35,412 nt of DNA from Pseudoalteromonas shioyasakiensis (GCF_022398475.1 NZ_JAKEVM010000003.1:1-35412), one strand, 5' to 3'. Shown: positions 12,067-20,476, counted from the stretch's first letter. The notes: generated by a model not told the origin, from the sequence alone. Numbers and translations are program-made.

Positions 12067-13551
12067 ATGAGTGATTTTATAATTTTTAGTATCGATGTTT
12101 TTGCCAGCTTGTTTATTTTTGCACTCGGCATAGGTTTGCTTGTGATTGTGTGCTTTTACATTAGTGATGTGACGCAATCTAAGCAGGCGATTCGCCGTAA
12201 TTACCCGGTGATCGGCCGCTTTCGTTATTTTTTTGAACGCCAAGGTGAATTCTTCAGACAATACTTTTTTGCCATGGATAGGGAAGAGCTACCATTTAAT
12301 CGTGCTGAGCGAAGCTGGGTTTATCGTGCTGCGAAAAATGTTGACCGTACTACGGCCTTTGGTTCAACCCAGAGCCTTGAAGCAACAGGTACTGTGATGT
12401 TTATGAACTGTGCGTTTCCGACTTTAGATGAAGACGCACTCGACCCGAGCGAAGTCACGTTAGGACCTTACTGCCAAGCTCCTTATACAACAAACTCGTT
12501 ATTTAATATTTCAGGTATGAGCTTTGGTGCCTTATCTAAACCCGCTGTTCGCGCACTATCGCGAGGTGCAAAGTTAGCAGGTTGTTGGATGAATACCGGT
12601 GAAGGAGGGCTCAGCCCTTACCACCTTGAAGGTGGCGCTGATATTGTGTTTCAGATTGGCACGGCAAAATATGGTGTACGAGATGAGCACGGTAAATTAA
12701 GCACCGAAAAACTCAAAGCGATTGCTGAGCACGAACAAGTTAAAATGTTCGAAATTAAAATGAGTCAAGGCGCTAAACCCGGTAAAGGGGGGATGTTACC
12801 AGGGCGCAAAGTGACTGCTGAAATTGCAAAAATTCGGGGTATTCCTGAAGGGCATGACTCGATTAGTCCAAATGGTCATCCAGAGATTAAATGCCCAGCA
12901 GATTTACTCGATATGATTGAAACGGTACGCAGTACCACAGGTAAACCAACTGGTTTTAAAGCGGTGATTGGTGAATACACTTGGCTCGAAACCTTGTTCA
13001 GCGAAATTAATAATCGTGGTATTGAATCTGCCCCTGACTTTATCACTATTGATAGTGCCGACGGTGGCACGGGCGCTGCCCCTCAACCCTTGATGGATTC
13101 AGTTGGTTTACCGCTACGAGAGAGCCTGCCTTTGGTTGTTGATCTGCTAAAAAAACATGGTCTCAGAGAGCGAGTGAAAGTGATTGCATCGGGTAAGCTA
13201 ATCGTACCGTCAAAAGTGGCTTGGGCATTGGCGCTAGGGGCTGATTTTATTGTGTCGGCGCGTGGTCATATGTTTTCGCTTGGTTGTATTCAGGCTCTAC
13301 AATGTAATAAAGATACCTGCCCGACTGGTATTACGACTCATAATGAACGCTTACAGCGAGGCCTCGATGTGACCGATAAGGCACAACGAGTCGCCAATTA
13401 TAATAAGTTTATTCATTATGGTGCAGGGCTGATTGCTCATTCATGTGGTGTATCAAGTGCCCGCGAGTTAGCTCGCCAACATGTGCGAGTGGTACAAGAA
13501 AATGGTTTATCAGAGCCGCTCGATAAAATGTATGAGCACTACAATAAATAA
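12067..13551 (+). CDS. Membrane-anchored FMN-binding glutamate synthase-family protein
   Basis: A 494-residue relative of the synthase (FMN/Fe-S) domain of the glutamate synthase large subunit, without the glutaminase domain. An N-terminal membrane helix (about residues 4-30) places it at the inner membrane with the enzyme domain in the cytoplasm. The barrel shows GMSFGALSKPAVRALSRGA, GEGGLSPYH, KPGKGGMLPGRKV and the FMN-phosphate region SADGGTGAAP. A C-x5-C-x4-C cluster (Cys407, Cys413, Cys418, within CNKDTCPTGI) matches the 3Fe-4S ligands of glutamate synthase. The reaction is not established; glutamate synthesis with free ammonia or another oxidoreductase role are options. A good AAGGGG ribosome-binding site precedes the start. 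It stands alone between two terminators. Confidence 0.92.
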   Translation: MSDFIIFSIDVFASLFIFALGIGLLVIVCFYISDVTQSKQAIRRNYPVIGRFRYFFERQGEFFRQYFFAMDREELPFNRAERSWVYRAAKNVDRTTAFGSTQSLEATGTVMFMNCAFPTLDEDALDPSEVTLGPYCQAPYTTNSLFNISGMSFGALSKPAVRALSRGAKLAGCWMNTGEGGLSPYHLEGGADIVFQIGTAKYGVRDEHGKLSTEKLKAIAEHEQVKMFEIKMSQGAKPGKGGMLPGRKVTAEIAKIRGIPEGHDSISPNGHPEIKCPADLLDMIETVRSTTGKPTGFKAVIGEYTWLETLFSEINNRGIESAPDFITIDSADGGTGAAPQPLMDSVGLPLRESLPLVVDLLKKHGLRERVKVIASGKLIVPSKVAWALALGADFIVSARGHMFSLGCIQALQCNKDTCPTGITTHNERLQRGLDVTDKAQRVANYNKFIHYGAGLIAHSCGVSSARELARQHVRVVQENGLSEPLDKMYEHYNK

Positions 13552-13566
13552 TCTAGTTGAATAATT

Positions 13567-13590
13567 AAAAGGCGCATTGAGCGCCTTTTT
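13567..13590 (+). terminator. Terminator between convergent genes, possibly bidirectional
   Basis: The stem AAAGGCGC / GCGCCTTT (13568-13575 and 13581-13588) with loop ATTGA is followed by T residues on the plus strand and by a shorter T run on the minus strand. It lies between the FMN synthase-like gene and the 3' end of mtnK and can serve both. Confidence 0.88.
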
Positions 13591-13602
13591 ACTTTTTGAC
13601 TA

Positions 13603-14820
13603 TCAGTTTAATAAACTGATTAATAAAGAAAAGAACTCGTCTTTATTGTTACAGCTTTTGGCATTGAGCATCAGTTGCTCGCCAAGTACGAGCGTTTGCT
13701 GTTGTACTGCTAAACGAGCTTGCGCGTCTTCAATACCGTCTATATCTGCAACATGGGCTAAACCAATAGTACGGCGAATAAGTTCAGCGCCACAGTAGCC
13801 AATCGCATCACGCAATACATGTTGTAAGTAATCTTCGCTAAAGGCGCGGTTTGCAAAGCTAATATCAGTTGCTTCGCTGCTTTCTAGGTTTAACCAATGT
13901 TGCTCAAATTGGCTATAGCAGTCTTGTAAGCAGGTTAATAAATGGGTTTGATACTGGCGGCGTTTTGCTTGCTCTGTAATACGGGCGTTTTGGGCACAGT
14001 AATTTATTAGCAAGTTACCCATAAATGAGCCGATATCAAAGCCAACAGGGCCAAAAAAGCCAAACTCTGGGTCGATCATTTTAGTGGTTTTGCTATCAAC
14101 AAAAATGCTGCCACTATGCATATCGCCATGCAATAAAGTTTGCGGGCATGATAAGAACTTAGCTTTTAATTTCGCTGCGGCCAGTTTTAAACCATCATTA
14201 TTTCGAATACTTTCGACGTGCTCATTAAGCTCAGTTGGGAAATTATTGCGCTCATGCTCAATGTACGGATCAGTAAAGAATAAGTCTTCTGTGATCTTAC
14301 ATAATTCAGGATTAATAAATTGACTGACTTTGGCTTTTTTATCTTCAGCAGATAAGTAAAAGTCTGAGTTATAAAAGCCTGTTCGGCTTAAGTAGAGCGC
14401 AACATGACTGGCCAATAATGGAAATTGCTCTGCGTTGATTTGTGCGCCACGTAAAATTTGTAACTCACCTAAATCTTCTAACACGGTTAATGCCAGCTCT
14501 ACATTGTGATGCAATATCGCCACGGTATGCTCTGGGCATAACTTACCATGATTAATCAATACTTCGGCTTCGACTCTTGCGCGGTCTAACGATAATGGCC
14601 ATGACTCACCTACGCAGCGGGCATAAGGGAGTGCTTGCTTTAGAATTACACTGTTGTTGTGCTGATCAGCAACCCGAAAAACTAAGTTTAAGTTTCCGTC
14701 TCCAAACTCGTATGCAGTCAGTGTTGCATCAGCAGGGAAGACTGAAATTAGTTCATTTTTAACAAGTTCTTTAATGTAATCAACAGCATGCTCTGCATTA
14801 AAGGCAGTGTATTTAGCCAT
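13603..14820 (-). CDS. mtnK: 5-methylthioribose kinase
   Basis: MtnK phosphorylates 5-methylthioribose to methylthioribose-1-phosphate, the entry step of methionine salvage when MTA is first split by a nucleosidase. The 405-residue length fits. Protein-kinase-like motifs are clear: EFGDGNLNLVFRV as the nucleotide loop (residues 38-50), the catalytic segment HGDMHSGSIF (231-240) and the metal-binding DPEFGFFGP beginning at Asp250. It is divergent from mtnA, sharing a 145-base control region with a met-box-like palindrome. The presence of mtnK implies an MTA/SAH nucleosidase gene elsewhere in the genome rather than an MTA phosphorylase here. Confidence 0.97.
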   Translation of the reverse strand: MAKYTAFNAEHAVDYIKELVKNELISVFPADATLTAYEFGDGNLNLVFRVADQHNNSVILKQALPYARCVGESWPLSLDRARVEAEVLINHGKLCPEHTVAILHHNVELALTVLEDLGELQILRGAQINAEQFPLLASHVALYLSRTGFYNSDFYLSAEDKKAKVSQFINPELCKITEDLFFTDPYIEHERNNFPTELNEHVESIRNNDGLKLAAAKLKAKFLSCPQTLLHGDMHSGSIFVDSKTTKMIDPEFGFFGPVGFDIGSFMGNLLINYCAQNARITEQAKRRQYQTHLLTCLQDCYSQFEQHWLNLESSEATDISFANRAFSEDYLQHVLRDAIGYCGAELIRRTIGLAHVADIDGIEDAQARLAVQQQTLVLGEQLMLNAKSCNNKDEFFSLLISLLN

Positions 14821-14852
14821 GGCTTTATCTCGTAATACAATTAACTTTGAGC

Positions 14853-14882
14853 ATTCTATACCTGCAACCGTTTAGATGTCCA
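14853..14882 (-). promoter_or_regulatory. Predicted mtnK promoter
   Basis: On the minus strand, -35 TGGACA (14882-14877) and -10 TAGAAT (14858-14853) are separated by 18 bases. Each differs from consensus at one position. The -35 box lies inside the met-box palindrome, an arrangement that would allow simple repression. Confidence 0.6.
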
Positions 14883-14891
14883 TACATCTAA
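14872..14891. promoter_or_regulatory. Predicted MetJ operator (tandem met boxes) between mtnK and mtnA
   Basis: The 20-base element TTAGATGTCCATACATCTAA has perfect 8-bp arms around CCAT. Read as two adjacent 8-bp met boxes (14874-14889), AGATGTCC and ATACATCT each match the MetJ consensus AGACGTCT at six of eight positions. It overlaps the predicted mtnK -35 box and sits just upstream of the predicted mtnA -35 box. The assignment to MetJ is inferred from motif and from the pathway; metJ is not in this window. Confidence 0.75.
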
Positions 14892-14892
14892 C

Positions 14893-14920
14893 TTGTTAGT
14901 TATCAAAACTGATGTAAAAT
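14893..14920 (+). promoter_or_regulatory. Predicted mtnA promoter
   Basis: The -35 TTGTTA (14893-14898) and -10 TAAAAT (14915-14920) are separated by 16 bases and lie about 45 bases before the mtnA start. The met-box palindrome ends two bases before the -35 box. Confidence 0.55.
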
Positions 14921-14965
14921 AACTATTCACTTAAATTAGTTATTCATTAGTTATTCGGATTCAGT

Positions 14966-15994
14966 ATGCAAGATCTCATCGCCAGCAGTATTAAATATCA
15001 GCAAGGTACGCTAACCGTGCTTGATCAGTATTTATTGCCACATCAACAGCATTGGCATGTATGTAACGATGTTGAAACGATGAAAGATTTGATTCTGACT
15101 TTGAAAATCCGGGGAGCGCCTTTAATCGGCTTAGGTGCGAGCTTATTGGTTGCACACCTAGCTGAGCAAGGCATGAGTCAATCAGCACTTGCTATTGCCA
15201 TTGATGAACTAGAAGCAACCCGCCCAACAGCGGTAAACCTTATGCACTGCATGGCCAAGTTACGTGCAGCGCTTGCAGAGACTGATTATGTTGCAGCTGT
15301 TGTCTCTACTGCTGAGCAGTTATTTAAAGAAGATATTGCCCTTTGCGATAGCATGGCAGAACGTGGTGCGGCTTTGGTAAATAAGGGAGATAACATTTTA
15401 ACCCACTGTAATACTGGTGCGTTAGCGACTGCGGGCGTAGGCACTGCATTAGGTGTGATTTATAAAGCGCAGCAACGCCATGGTGATATTCATGTTTGGG
15501 TTGATGAAACAAGGCCGCTACTGCAAGGCGGTCGTTTAACAGCTTTTGAGCTTGAGCGCTGGCAAATTCCTTATACTTTGATTTGCGATAACATGGCGGC
15601 GAGTTTAATGGCTGCGGGCAAAGTAGATAAAATCTTTGTAGGGGCAGACCGTATTGCTGCAAATGGTGATTTTGCCAATAAGGTAGGCACTTATAATCTC
15701 GCTGTGTTAGCGCATTTCCATAACATTCCATTTTATGTCGTTGGGCCACTTACTACACTTGATACACAAACGTTGTGTGGTGCAGATATCGAAATTGAGC
15801 AACGCAGTCCTAATGAAGTGCGCGGTGTTAGTGGTAGTTTTGGTGAAGCGATGTGGGCACCGATTAACGCGAAGGTTTATAACCCGGCATTTGATGTGAC
15901 ACCGGCGAGCCTAGTCACAGGCTGGGTGCTCGATAGCGGAGTTTATAACCAGTCCGATATCAAGCAAGGTATTCTAAAACAGTTAAAGTCGTAA
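14966..15994 (+). CDS. mtnA: S-methyl-5-thioribose-1-phosphate isomerase
   Basis: MtnA converts methylthioribose-1-phosphate to methylthioribulose-1-phosphate, the second step after MtnK. The 342-residue protein belongs to the eIF2B-like isomerase family. Catalytic Cys148 is in ILTHCNTGALAT and catalytic Asp228 in FVGADRIAANGDFANK. The segment VDETRPLLQGGRLTAFEL is also diagnostic. Its stop codon is separated by only one base from the stop codon of the convergent regulator gene, and no terminator is visible there. Confidence 0.97.
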   Translation: MQDLIASSIKYQQGTLTVLDQYLLPHQQHWHVCNDVETMKDLILTLKIRGAPLIGLGASLLVAHLAEQGMSQSALAIAIDELEATRPTAVNLMHCMAKLRAALAETDYVAAVVSTAEQLFKEDIALCDSMAERGAALVNKGDNILTHCNTGALATAGVGTALGVIYKAQQRHGDIHVWVDETRPLLQGGRLTAFELERWQIPYTLICDNMAASLMAAGKVDKIFVGADRIAANGDFANKVGTYNLAVLAHFHNIPFYVVGPLTTLDTQTLCGADIEIEQRSPNEVRGVSGSFGEAMWAPINAKVYNPAFDVTPASLVTGWVLDSGVYNQSDIKQGILKQLKS

Positions 15995-15995
15995 A

Positions 15996-18158
15996 TTACT
16001 CTGCACTTTTTTTAGTGTAGAGCTCAATGCTATTTTGATTGTTGGCAGTTAAGAAGGTCACTGCCAGCTTGTCGTTTTTAGCATTAAGGCGCGATATATA
16101 GTGAGAAGGCTTCATTTGAAGTACTGACTCAACGCCCTGCATTTTGGCTAAATTAATGCTGAAAACTTCAGTATCAGTGGCGATATACAAGCTATGTAGG
16201 TTACTTGCCATCGACACAATAGAAGGCTTTAACTCAGTTAGTTTGTCTGGTGTAGTCAGCTCACTATAGATATTGTTATCGCTGTCTAAAAGCAGGTATT
16301 TATCGTATTTAGAATGCACAATTAGCTGTGTATCGTCATACCAGGCAATAGCTAGGGGTGTATCTATAGTGCTTTTGATTACTTCATCGCTGTTGGTGTG
16401 AAGAATCATTATTTGATTTAGCTGATTGCTAAGATCGGTATATAGCACGGCAATCTTGTTACCTCTTATAGCTGCCAACTTGGTACTACCAGGAAGTGTC
16501 CAGTGCTTAATTTCTGAGAAATCAGCGGCATTTAATAATGTTAATTGCTGATTGGTTTTATTAAAACTAACAAGTCGGCTACTGTCACTATTTGCTGCAA
16601 TTACTGAACTATCTTCACCAATTTTGCCAGTGATATTGATGTATTGGTTTGCTTTTCTGAGCCAGTGTTGTCGTTCTGAAAACTCAAAGTCAGAGAAGTA
16701 CACATCATTATTGGCTAATGCGACTAAGTCGTCTTCATGCTTATTCGCTGTGGCGATGTAGCTCATTGTTTTTGAATTAAGGTCAAAGACTGCGGCATCT
16801 TTATCGTGAAGGTCTGTACTGATCAATACACTTTCTTTGCTTAAAGGGTAAGCATAATTTGCTCGTTTTACTGGCGCTTTTATAGCGGGTTGTCGACTCA
16901 TACTATCAAAAGAGAATGACTCAATAGTTGAGGTGCCGCGGCTATACCAAATTAGTGAGTTGGTCTGCTCATCATATGTGGCTACCCATGCACGGTAATC
17001 GTTGGTAGTTAAAAGCTTTAGCGAGCTGCCATCTAAATTCGCCATGTATATCTCTACTTGGCCAACATTATGGCGCTCAAAGATGATGCGGCTCGGGTTT
17101 TTTATAGTTGTTAAAATAAAGTCCCCAGTGCCAGTGATGTTGGGTGTGCTAATGCGAATTTCTTCACCGGTTTTTAAATCTTGTGCATATAAAGCATATA
17201 AATGAGTTAAGCCACGGTAATTATTACGCCTTGAAATTGCGACATCACCCACTTCAATGTACTGACTTGGCTGAGAATTAAGTAAAGATTGGTTGATACG
17301 TGGCTTTATTAACGCTTCACTTGATAACAGGTTGCTTGCTTGCCAAGTGATGCAATCGCTGTAGTCTTTGTTTTCACAAGAGCCGTAAAATAATCGCTCT
17401 CCATCCTCAGACCAACCCTGTAAAAAGATATTGCCAGAGGCAATCACGTATTCTTTTTTAGTGGTTAGGTCGACGACAAAAAGACTTTGACCATCATTTT
17501 CTAGAATATAAGCAAGCTTAGTTTTGTCATGGCTTAGCATTAAACGATAGTGAGAGCCTTTATGCCATGAAATGGTTTCAGCTTGTAGGTCTAAAAATGG
17601 CGCGTCGTTTTGTACTTCATCATTTGCTTTAGGCTGTTGTGAAAATAACCAAATAGCAGTAATCAATAAACCAAGCACTAACGCTGCAAAAGGCCATGGC
17701 CAGCGTGAAGAATGCGCTTTTTGTTCATTAATGGCCGTAGGTTTAACTTGAGTATCAGCGTCTTTATCTACTGTTATTACATTTTCTGTTTTTAGCGGCT
17801 CTGTACTCACAGTGTGATCAAGAGGCTTAACTTCAATAAATAGGCTATAACCTTTGCGATAATGGGTTTTAATGGTTTGCCCGGGCTGTTTTTCTGATTT
17901 AAGAGTTTTTCTTAGTTCAGAGATGGCACGGTTAATGGCATTGTCATCAACAAAGCTTTGTTGCCAAATATTCTCAACCAGCTCTTGGCGAGTGATAATG
18001 CGATCATTATGCTCAATAAAGAAACACAGTAATTTAAATAATAAAGGTTCTAGTTCACGCTTATGAGTGCCATCGCTGATGGTTTGCTGCTGAGTGTTAA
18101 GTTGCCACTCACCCACATAAATAACGGTATCGCGTAAGGGTGAAAATGCCGACCCCAT
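15996..18158 (-). CDS. ToxR/CadC-type membrane transcription regulator with beta-propeller-like periplasmic region
   Basis: A 720-residue one-component regulator. Residues about 13-110 form an OmpR/ToxR-type winged helix (YVGEWQLNTQQQTI at the start, then RQELVENIWQ, the recognition segment DDNAINRAISELRKTL and the wing HYRKGYSL). A low-complexity linker leads to a single membrane helix at about 155-173 (WPWPFAALVLGLL). The remaining 540 residues lie outside and contain repeated short beta-rich blocks of TolB/WD40 appearance, a known architecture for CadC-like regulators in Alteromonadales and Shewanella. Target genes and signal are unknown. It sits 95 bases downstream of the mtnBCD-cyclotransferase operon in the same direction and converges on mtnA, so a link with methionine salvage is possible but unproven. 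Confidence 0.88.
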   Translation of the reverse strand: MGSAFSPLRDTVIYVGEWQLNTQQQTISDGTHKRELEPLLFKLLCFFIEHNDRIITRQELVENIWQQSFVDDNAINRAISELRKTLKSEKQPGQTIKTHYRKGYSLFIEVKPLDHTVSTEPLKTENVITVDKDADTQVKPTAINEQKAHSSRWPWPFAALVLGLLITAIWLFSQQPKANDEVQNDAPFLDLQAETISWHKGSHYRLMLSHDKTKLAYILENDGQSLFVVDLTTKKEYVIASGNIFLQGWSEDGERLFYGSCENKDYSDCITWQASNLLSSEALIKPRINQSLLNSQPSQYIEVGDVAISRRNNYRGLTHLYALYAQDLKTGEEIRISTPNITGTGDFILTTIKNPSRIIFERHNVGQVEIYMANLDGSSLKLLTTNDYRAWVATYDEQTNSLIWYSRGTSTIESFSFDSMSRQPAIKAPVKRANYAYPLSKESVLISTDLHDKDAAVFDLNSKTMSYIATANKHEDDLVALANNDVYFSDFEFSERQHWLRKANQYINITGKIGEDSSVIAANSDSSRLVSFNKTNQQLTLLNAADFSEIKHWTLPGSTKLAAIRGNKIAVLYTDLSNQLNQIMILHTNSDEVIKSTIDTPLAIAWYDDTQLIVHSKYDKYLLLDSDNNIYSELTTPDKLTELKPSIVSMASNLHSLYIATDTEVFSINLAKMQGVESVLQMKPSHYISRLNAKNDKLAVTFLTANNQNSIELYTKKSAE

Positions 18159-18253
18159 GTTTAGTCCTTTAGCAAATAATTAGTACTTATTAATGGGGAG
18201 GATAATAGCAGCTTTTGTTCTTAATTTGGGTCTTTTTGTTTTATATTTGTAAA

Positions 18254-18595
18254 TTAAAGGCTGTTTTTTGCAACATATAGCCAAGCTTGGTTGTTACATT
18301 GGAATGTTTCTGCAATTCGCTGATAATCATCTACTTCGTAAGTATCTGCCTGAGCAAGCTCTTGTTCGGTGATTAAATAAATAGTGCCATTAACAATATC
18401 AGTTTGTTTGCCTGTTTTGATTAAAGCCGGGTGAAAACGTTGACCACTACTTTTAAGTACGGCTTCGTCGGTGATCTCGACTTCACCAATGACATACCCA
18501 GTTAGCGTAGCAGGTTGACCTTCGAGCAAACGCCCGAAGGTATCAAGCTGAACCTGCGGGTACTGTAAGGTACCGTACGAGAATAGTTTTTCCAT
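18254..18595 (-). CDS. Gamma-glutamylcyclotransferase-like (AIG2/GGCT fold) protein
   Basis: A 113-residue protein of the gamma-glutamylcyclotransferase-like superfamily. The substrate-binding YGTL motif is at residues 7-10 (LFSYGTLQYPQVQ), and a conserved Glu87 in ADTYEVDDYQRI occupies the position of the family's catalytic acid. I start it at 18595, one base after mtnD stops, because this gives the standard N-terminus MEKLFSYGTL; the frame is open further upstream only by overlapping mtnD. It is therefore the fourth gene of the mtnB-mtnC-mtnD operon. The family releases 5-oxoproline from gamma-glutamyl amines or peptides; its substrate here is unknown. Confidence 0.88.
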   Translation of the reverse strand: MEKLFSYGTLQYPQVQLDTFGRLLEGQPATLTGYVIGEVEITDEAVLKSSGQRFHPALIKTGKQTDIVNGTIYLITEQELAQADTYEVDDYQRIAETFQCNNQAWLYVAKNSL

Positions 18596-18596
18596 G

Positions 18597-19139
18597 TTAG
18601 TCCAGCAGTGGGAAGTTGGTAGCAATAGTTGACTCAGTGCTTTTAGCGACCCAACCTTCGGTATTATTGAATAAGCGAATTGCAGTAAATTCAGGGTCGT
18701 TGCCCATATCAAACCAATGTGGTGTGAGTTCTGGTACTGAAATTAGGTCGCCCTGTTGGCAAAGCACTTGATACACTTTGTCGCCTAAGTGTAAGCAGAA
18801 TAAGCCTTGGCCTTTCACAAAAAAACGAACTTCATCTTCGCTATGTGTATGTTCAAACAAGAATTTACTGCGTAGTTCGCTGGCATTTGGATTACCCTTA
18901 GCAAGCGAAATAACATCCACTGTTTGATAGCCGCCTTCAGCTTTTAAGCGCTCTATATCTTTAGCATAAGCAGTTAAAATAGCGCCATGACTGGTCTCTT
19001 GGTCAATCTGTGCCGTTGCTTGCCACTGCTCAAAGCGAACGCCAACCGCATTCAGCTCACTCGCAATCGCGCTTAAGTCTTCACTATGAAACAGTATGTC
19101 GTTTGCGTTGTTATCGTTATAAATAGTTAATTGACTCAT
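18597..19139 (-). CDS. mtnD: Acireductone dioxygenase
   Basis: MtnD oxidises the acireductone 1,2-dihydroxy-5-(methylthio)pent-1-en-3-one to formate and 4-methylthio-2-oxobutanoate (KMTB) when loaded with iron. The nickel form instead gives an off-pathway product. The 180-residue cupin has the metal ligands His97, His99 and Glu103 (in HTHSEDEVRFFV) and His141 (in PELTPHWFD), one residue offset from the characterised Klebsiella enzyme. It overlaps mtnC by the four bases ATGA, so translation is coupled. Confidence 0.97.
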   Translation of the reverse strand: MSQLTIYNDNNANDILFHSEDLSAIASELNAVGVRFEQWQATAQIDQETSHGAILTAYAKDIERLKAEGGYQTVDVISLAKGNPNASELRSKFLFEHTHSEDEVRFFVKGQGLFCLHLGDKVYQVLCQQGDLISVPELTPHWFDMGNDPEFTAIRLFNNTEGWVAKSTESTIATNFPLLD

Positions 19140-19822
19140 GCTAACAGCTCCGCGCTAAATTCCGAAAAGTCGTTGATATATGGGTGAGCATCACTTACCG
19201 CTTGGCCATCGCGAACAAGGTGCAAAGTTCTAAGGCCTGCTGCTTTGGCAGCATCAAGCTCTGCCACCACATCGCTTAAAAACAATACTTCGGCAGCGTC
19301 AAATGGCAGCTCGGCGATAATATTCTCATAAGAGCTTTGCTGTTGTTTTGCACCGACTTTAGTGTCGAAGTAATCACTAAATAAAGGTCTAACATCACCG
19401 TAGTCAGAAAACTCAAAAATCAGGTGTTGGGCTTTTACTGAGCCTGATGAGTAGACATATAAACTTTTACCAGCATGCTTTTGGGCTTGTAAAAAGTCAT
19501 AAGCATCTGGGTAAAGGTGGCCAGTAAAATCACCACTTTCGTAGCCCGTTTGCCAAATTAACCCTTGCAACTGCTTGAGTGGGGTAATTTTTTGATCTGT
19601 TTCAATCCAATGAATTAAATGTTTAATGACCGTGTCGATATCGGCTTCTGGTTGCTCTATATGTGCCTTAACAGCCTCAATTTGGGCTGCTACTTCTGGG
19701 TCGCTTTGATGTGACTTTACAAACTCAGGTAATTGCCCTGCCGCGTAAGGAAATAATACGTCTTTAACAAAAGAAATGCGGGTAATAGTGCCTTCAATAT
19801 CGGTTAAAATTGCTTTGATCAT
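19136..19822 (-). CDS. mtnC: Enolase-phosphatase E1
   Basis: MtnC is a bifunctional HAD-family enzyme that enolises 2,3-diketo-5-methylthiopentyl-1-phosphate and removes the phosphate to yield the acireductone. The 228-residue protein shows the E1 form of HAD motif I, LTDIEGTIT (Asp8, Glu10), then SFVKDVLFPYA, motif II in VYSSGSVKAQHLIF and motif III/IV in VLFLSDVVAELDAA. Four-base overlaps with both mtnB and mtnD place it in the middle of a tightly coupled operon. Confidence 0.97.
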   Translation of the reverse strand: MIKAILTDIEGTITRISFVKDVLFPYAAGQLPEFVKSHQSDPEVAAQIEAVKAHIEQPEADIDTVIKHLIHWIETDQKITPLKQLQGLIWQTGYESGDFTGHLYPDAYDFLQAQKHAGKSLYVYSSGSVKAQHLIFEFSDYGDVRPLFSDYFDTKVGAKQQQSSYENIIAELPFDAAEVLFLSDVVAELDAAKAAGLRTLHLVRDGQAVSDAHPYINDFSEFSAELLA

Positions 19823-20448
19823 GGCTGAACTCCAGCTTGAATACCTTCTAGTTTTAGGCGCTCAAGCTCACAGCTAAATAGAAACTCTAATCCTTCTAAA
19901 TGACGAAGTACCTCTTTGATATCTCGGCCAACGACATATAAACCATGGCCACGAATTAATACGGCATGCTCAATAGGCGTGTGAAGATGATGATCACTGA
20001 CCAGTAAGCTTAAACGGTCAATGTCTTGGTCATTATCAAAAATAGGAATAGTTAAGGTATCTAAGTGCGATTTGACACCGCTTAAAGATTTTTGCATTTC
20101 GTAGCCATGCAAATTGATAGCGTGGCCTTTGATCACACGCGATAACACGGTTGCCGCAACAGAATGAGTGTGCAAAACAAATTTAGCTGATGGGATCAGC
20201 TTATACATATTTAAATGTAGCTCAGTTTCAGCTGATGGGTTGCCAGAGCCTCTAGTGCGATTACCTTCATGATCAAATTCAATAAATGCATGAGTGCCGA
20301 GTTGACCTTTATCGAAACCACTTGCTGTTACGACATAACCGCTTGCAGTGCGGGCTGAAAAGTTACCACCAGTAGCAGGGACCCAGCCACGTTGGCTTAC
20401 CCATTTACCAGCTTCAATTAGTTCTGAAATAGCGGTATTGTTATGCAT
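19819..20448 (-). CDS. mtnB: Methylthioribulose-1-phosphate dehydratase
   Basis: MtnB dehydrates methylthioribulose-1-phosphate to the diketo intermediate used by MtnC. The 209-residue protein has the class II aldolase fold: TGGNFSAR near residue 26, the GNPSAETELHLNMY segment, zinc ligands His93 and His95 in VLHTHS, and a further histidine in LIRGHGLYVVG. It is the first gene of mtnB-mtnC-mtnD-cyclotransferase, with a GAGGA-like ribosome-binding site and a met-box-like element 29-44 bases upstream of its start. Confidence 0.97.
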   Translation of the reverse strand: MHNNTAISELIEAGKWVSQRGWVPATGGNFSARTASGYVVTASGFDKGQLGTHAFIEFDHEGNRTRGSGNPSAETELHLNMYKLIPSAKFVLHTHSVAATVLSRVIKGHAINLHGYEMQKSLSGVKSHLDTLTIPIFDNDQDIDRLSLLVSDHHLHTPIEHAVLIRGHGLYVVGRDIKEVLRHLEGLEFLFSCELERLKLEGIQAGVQP

Positions 20449-20476
20449 ATATTCCTCGACATTCTAAAAGTTATTT

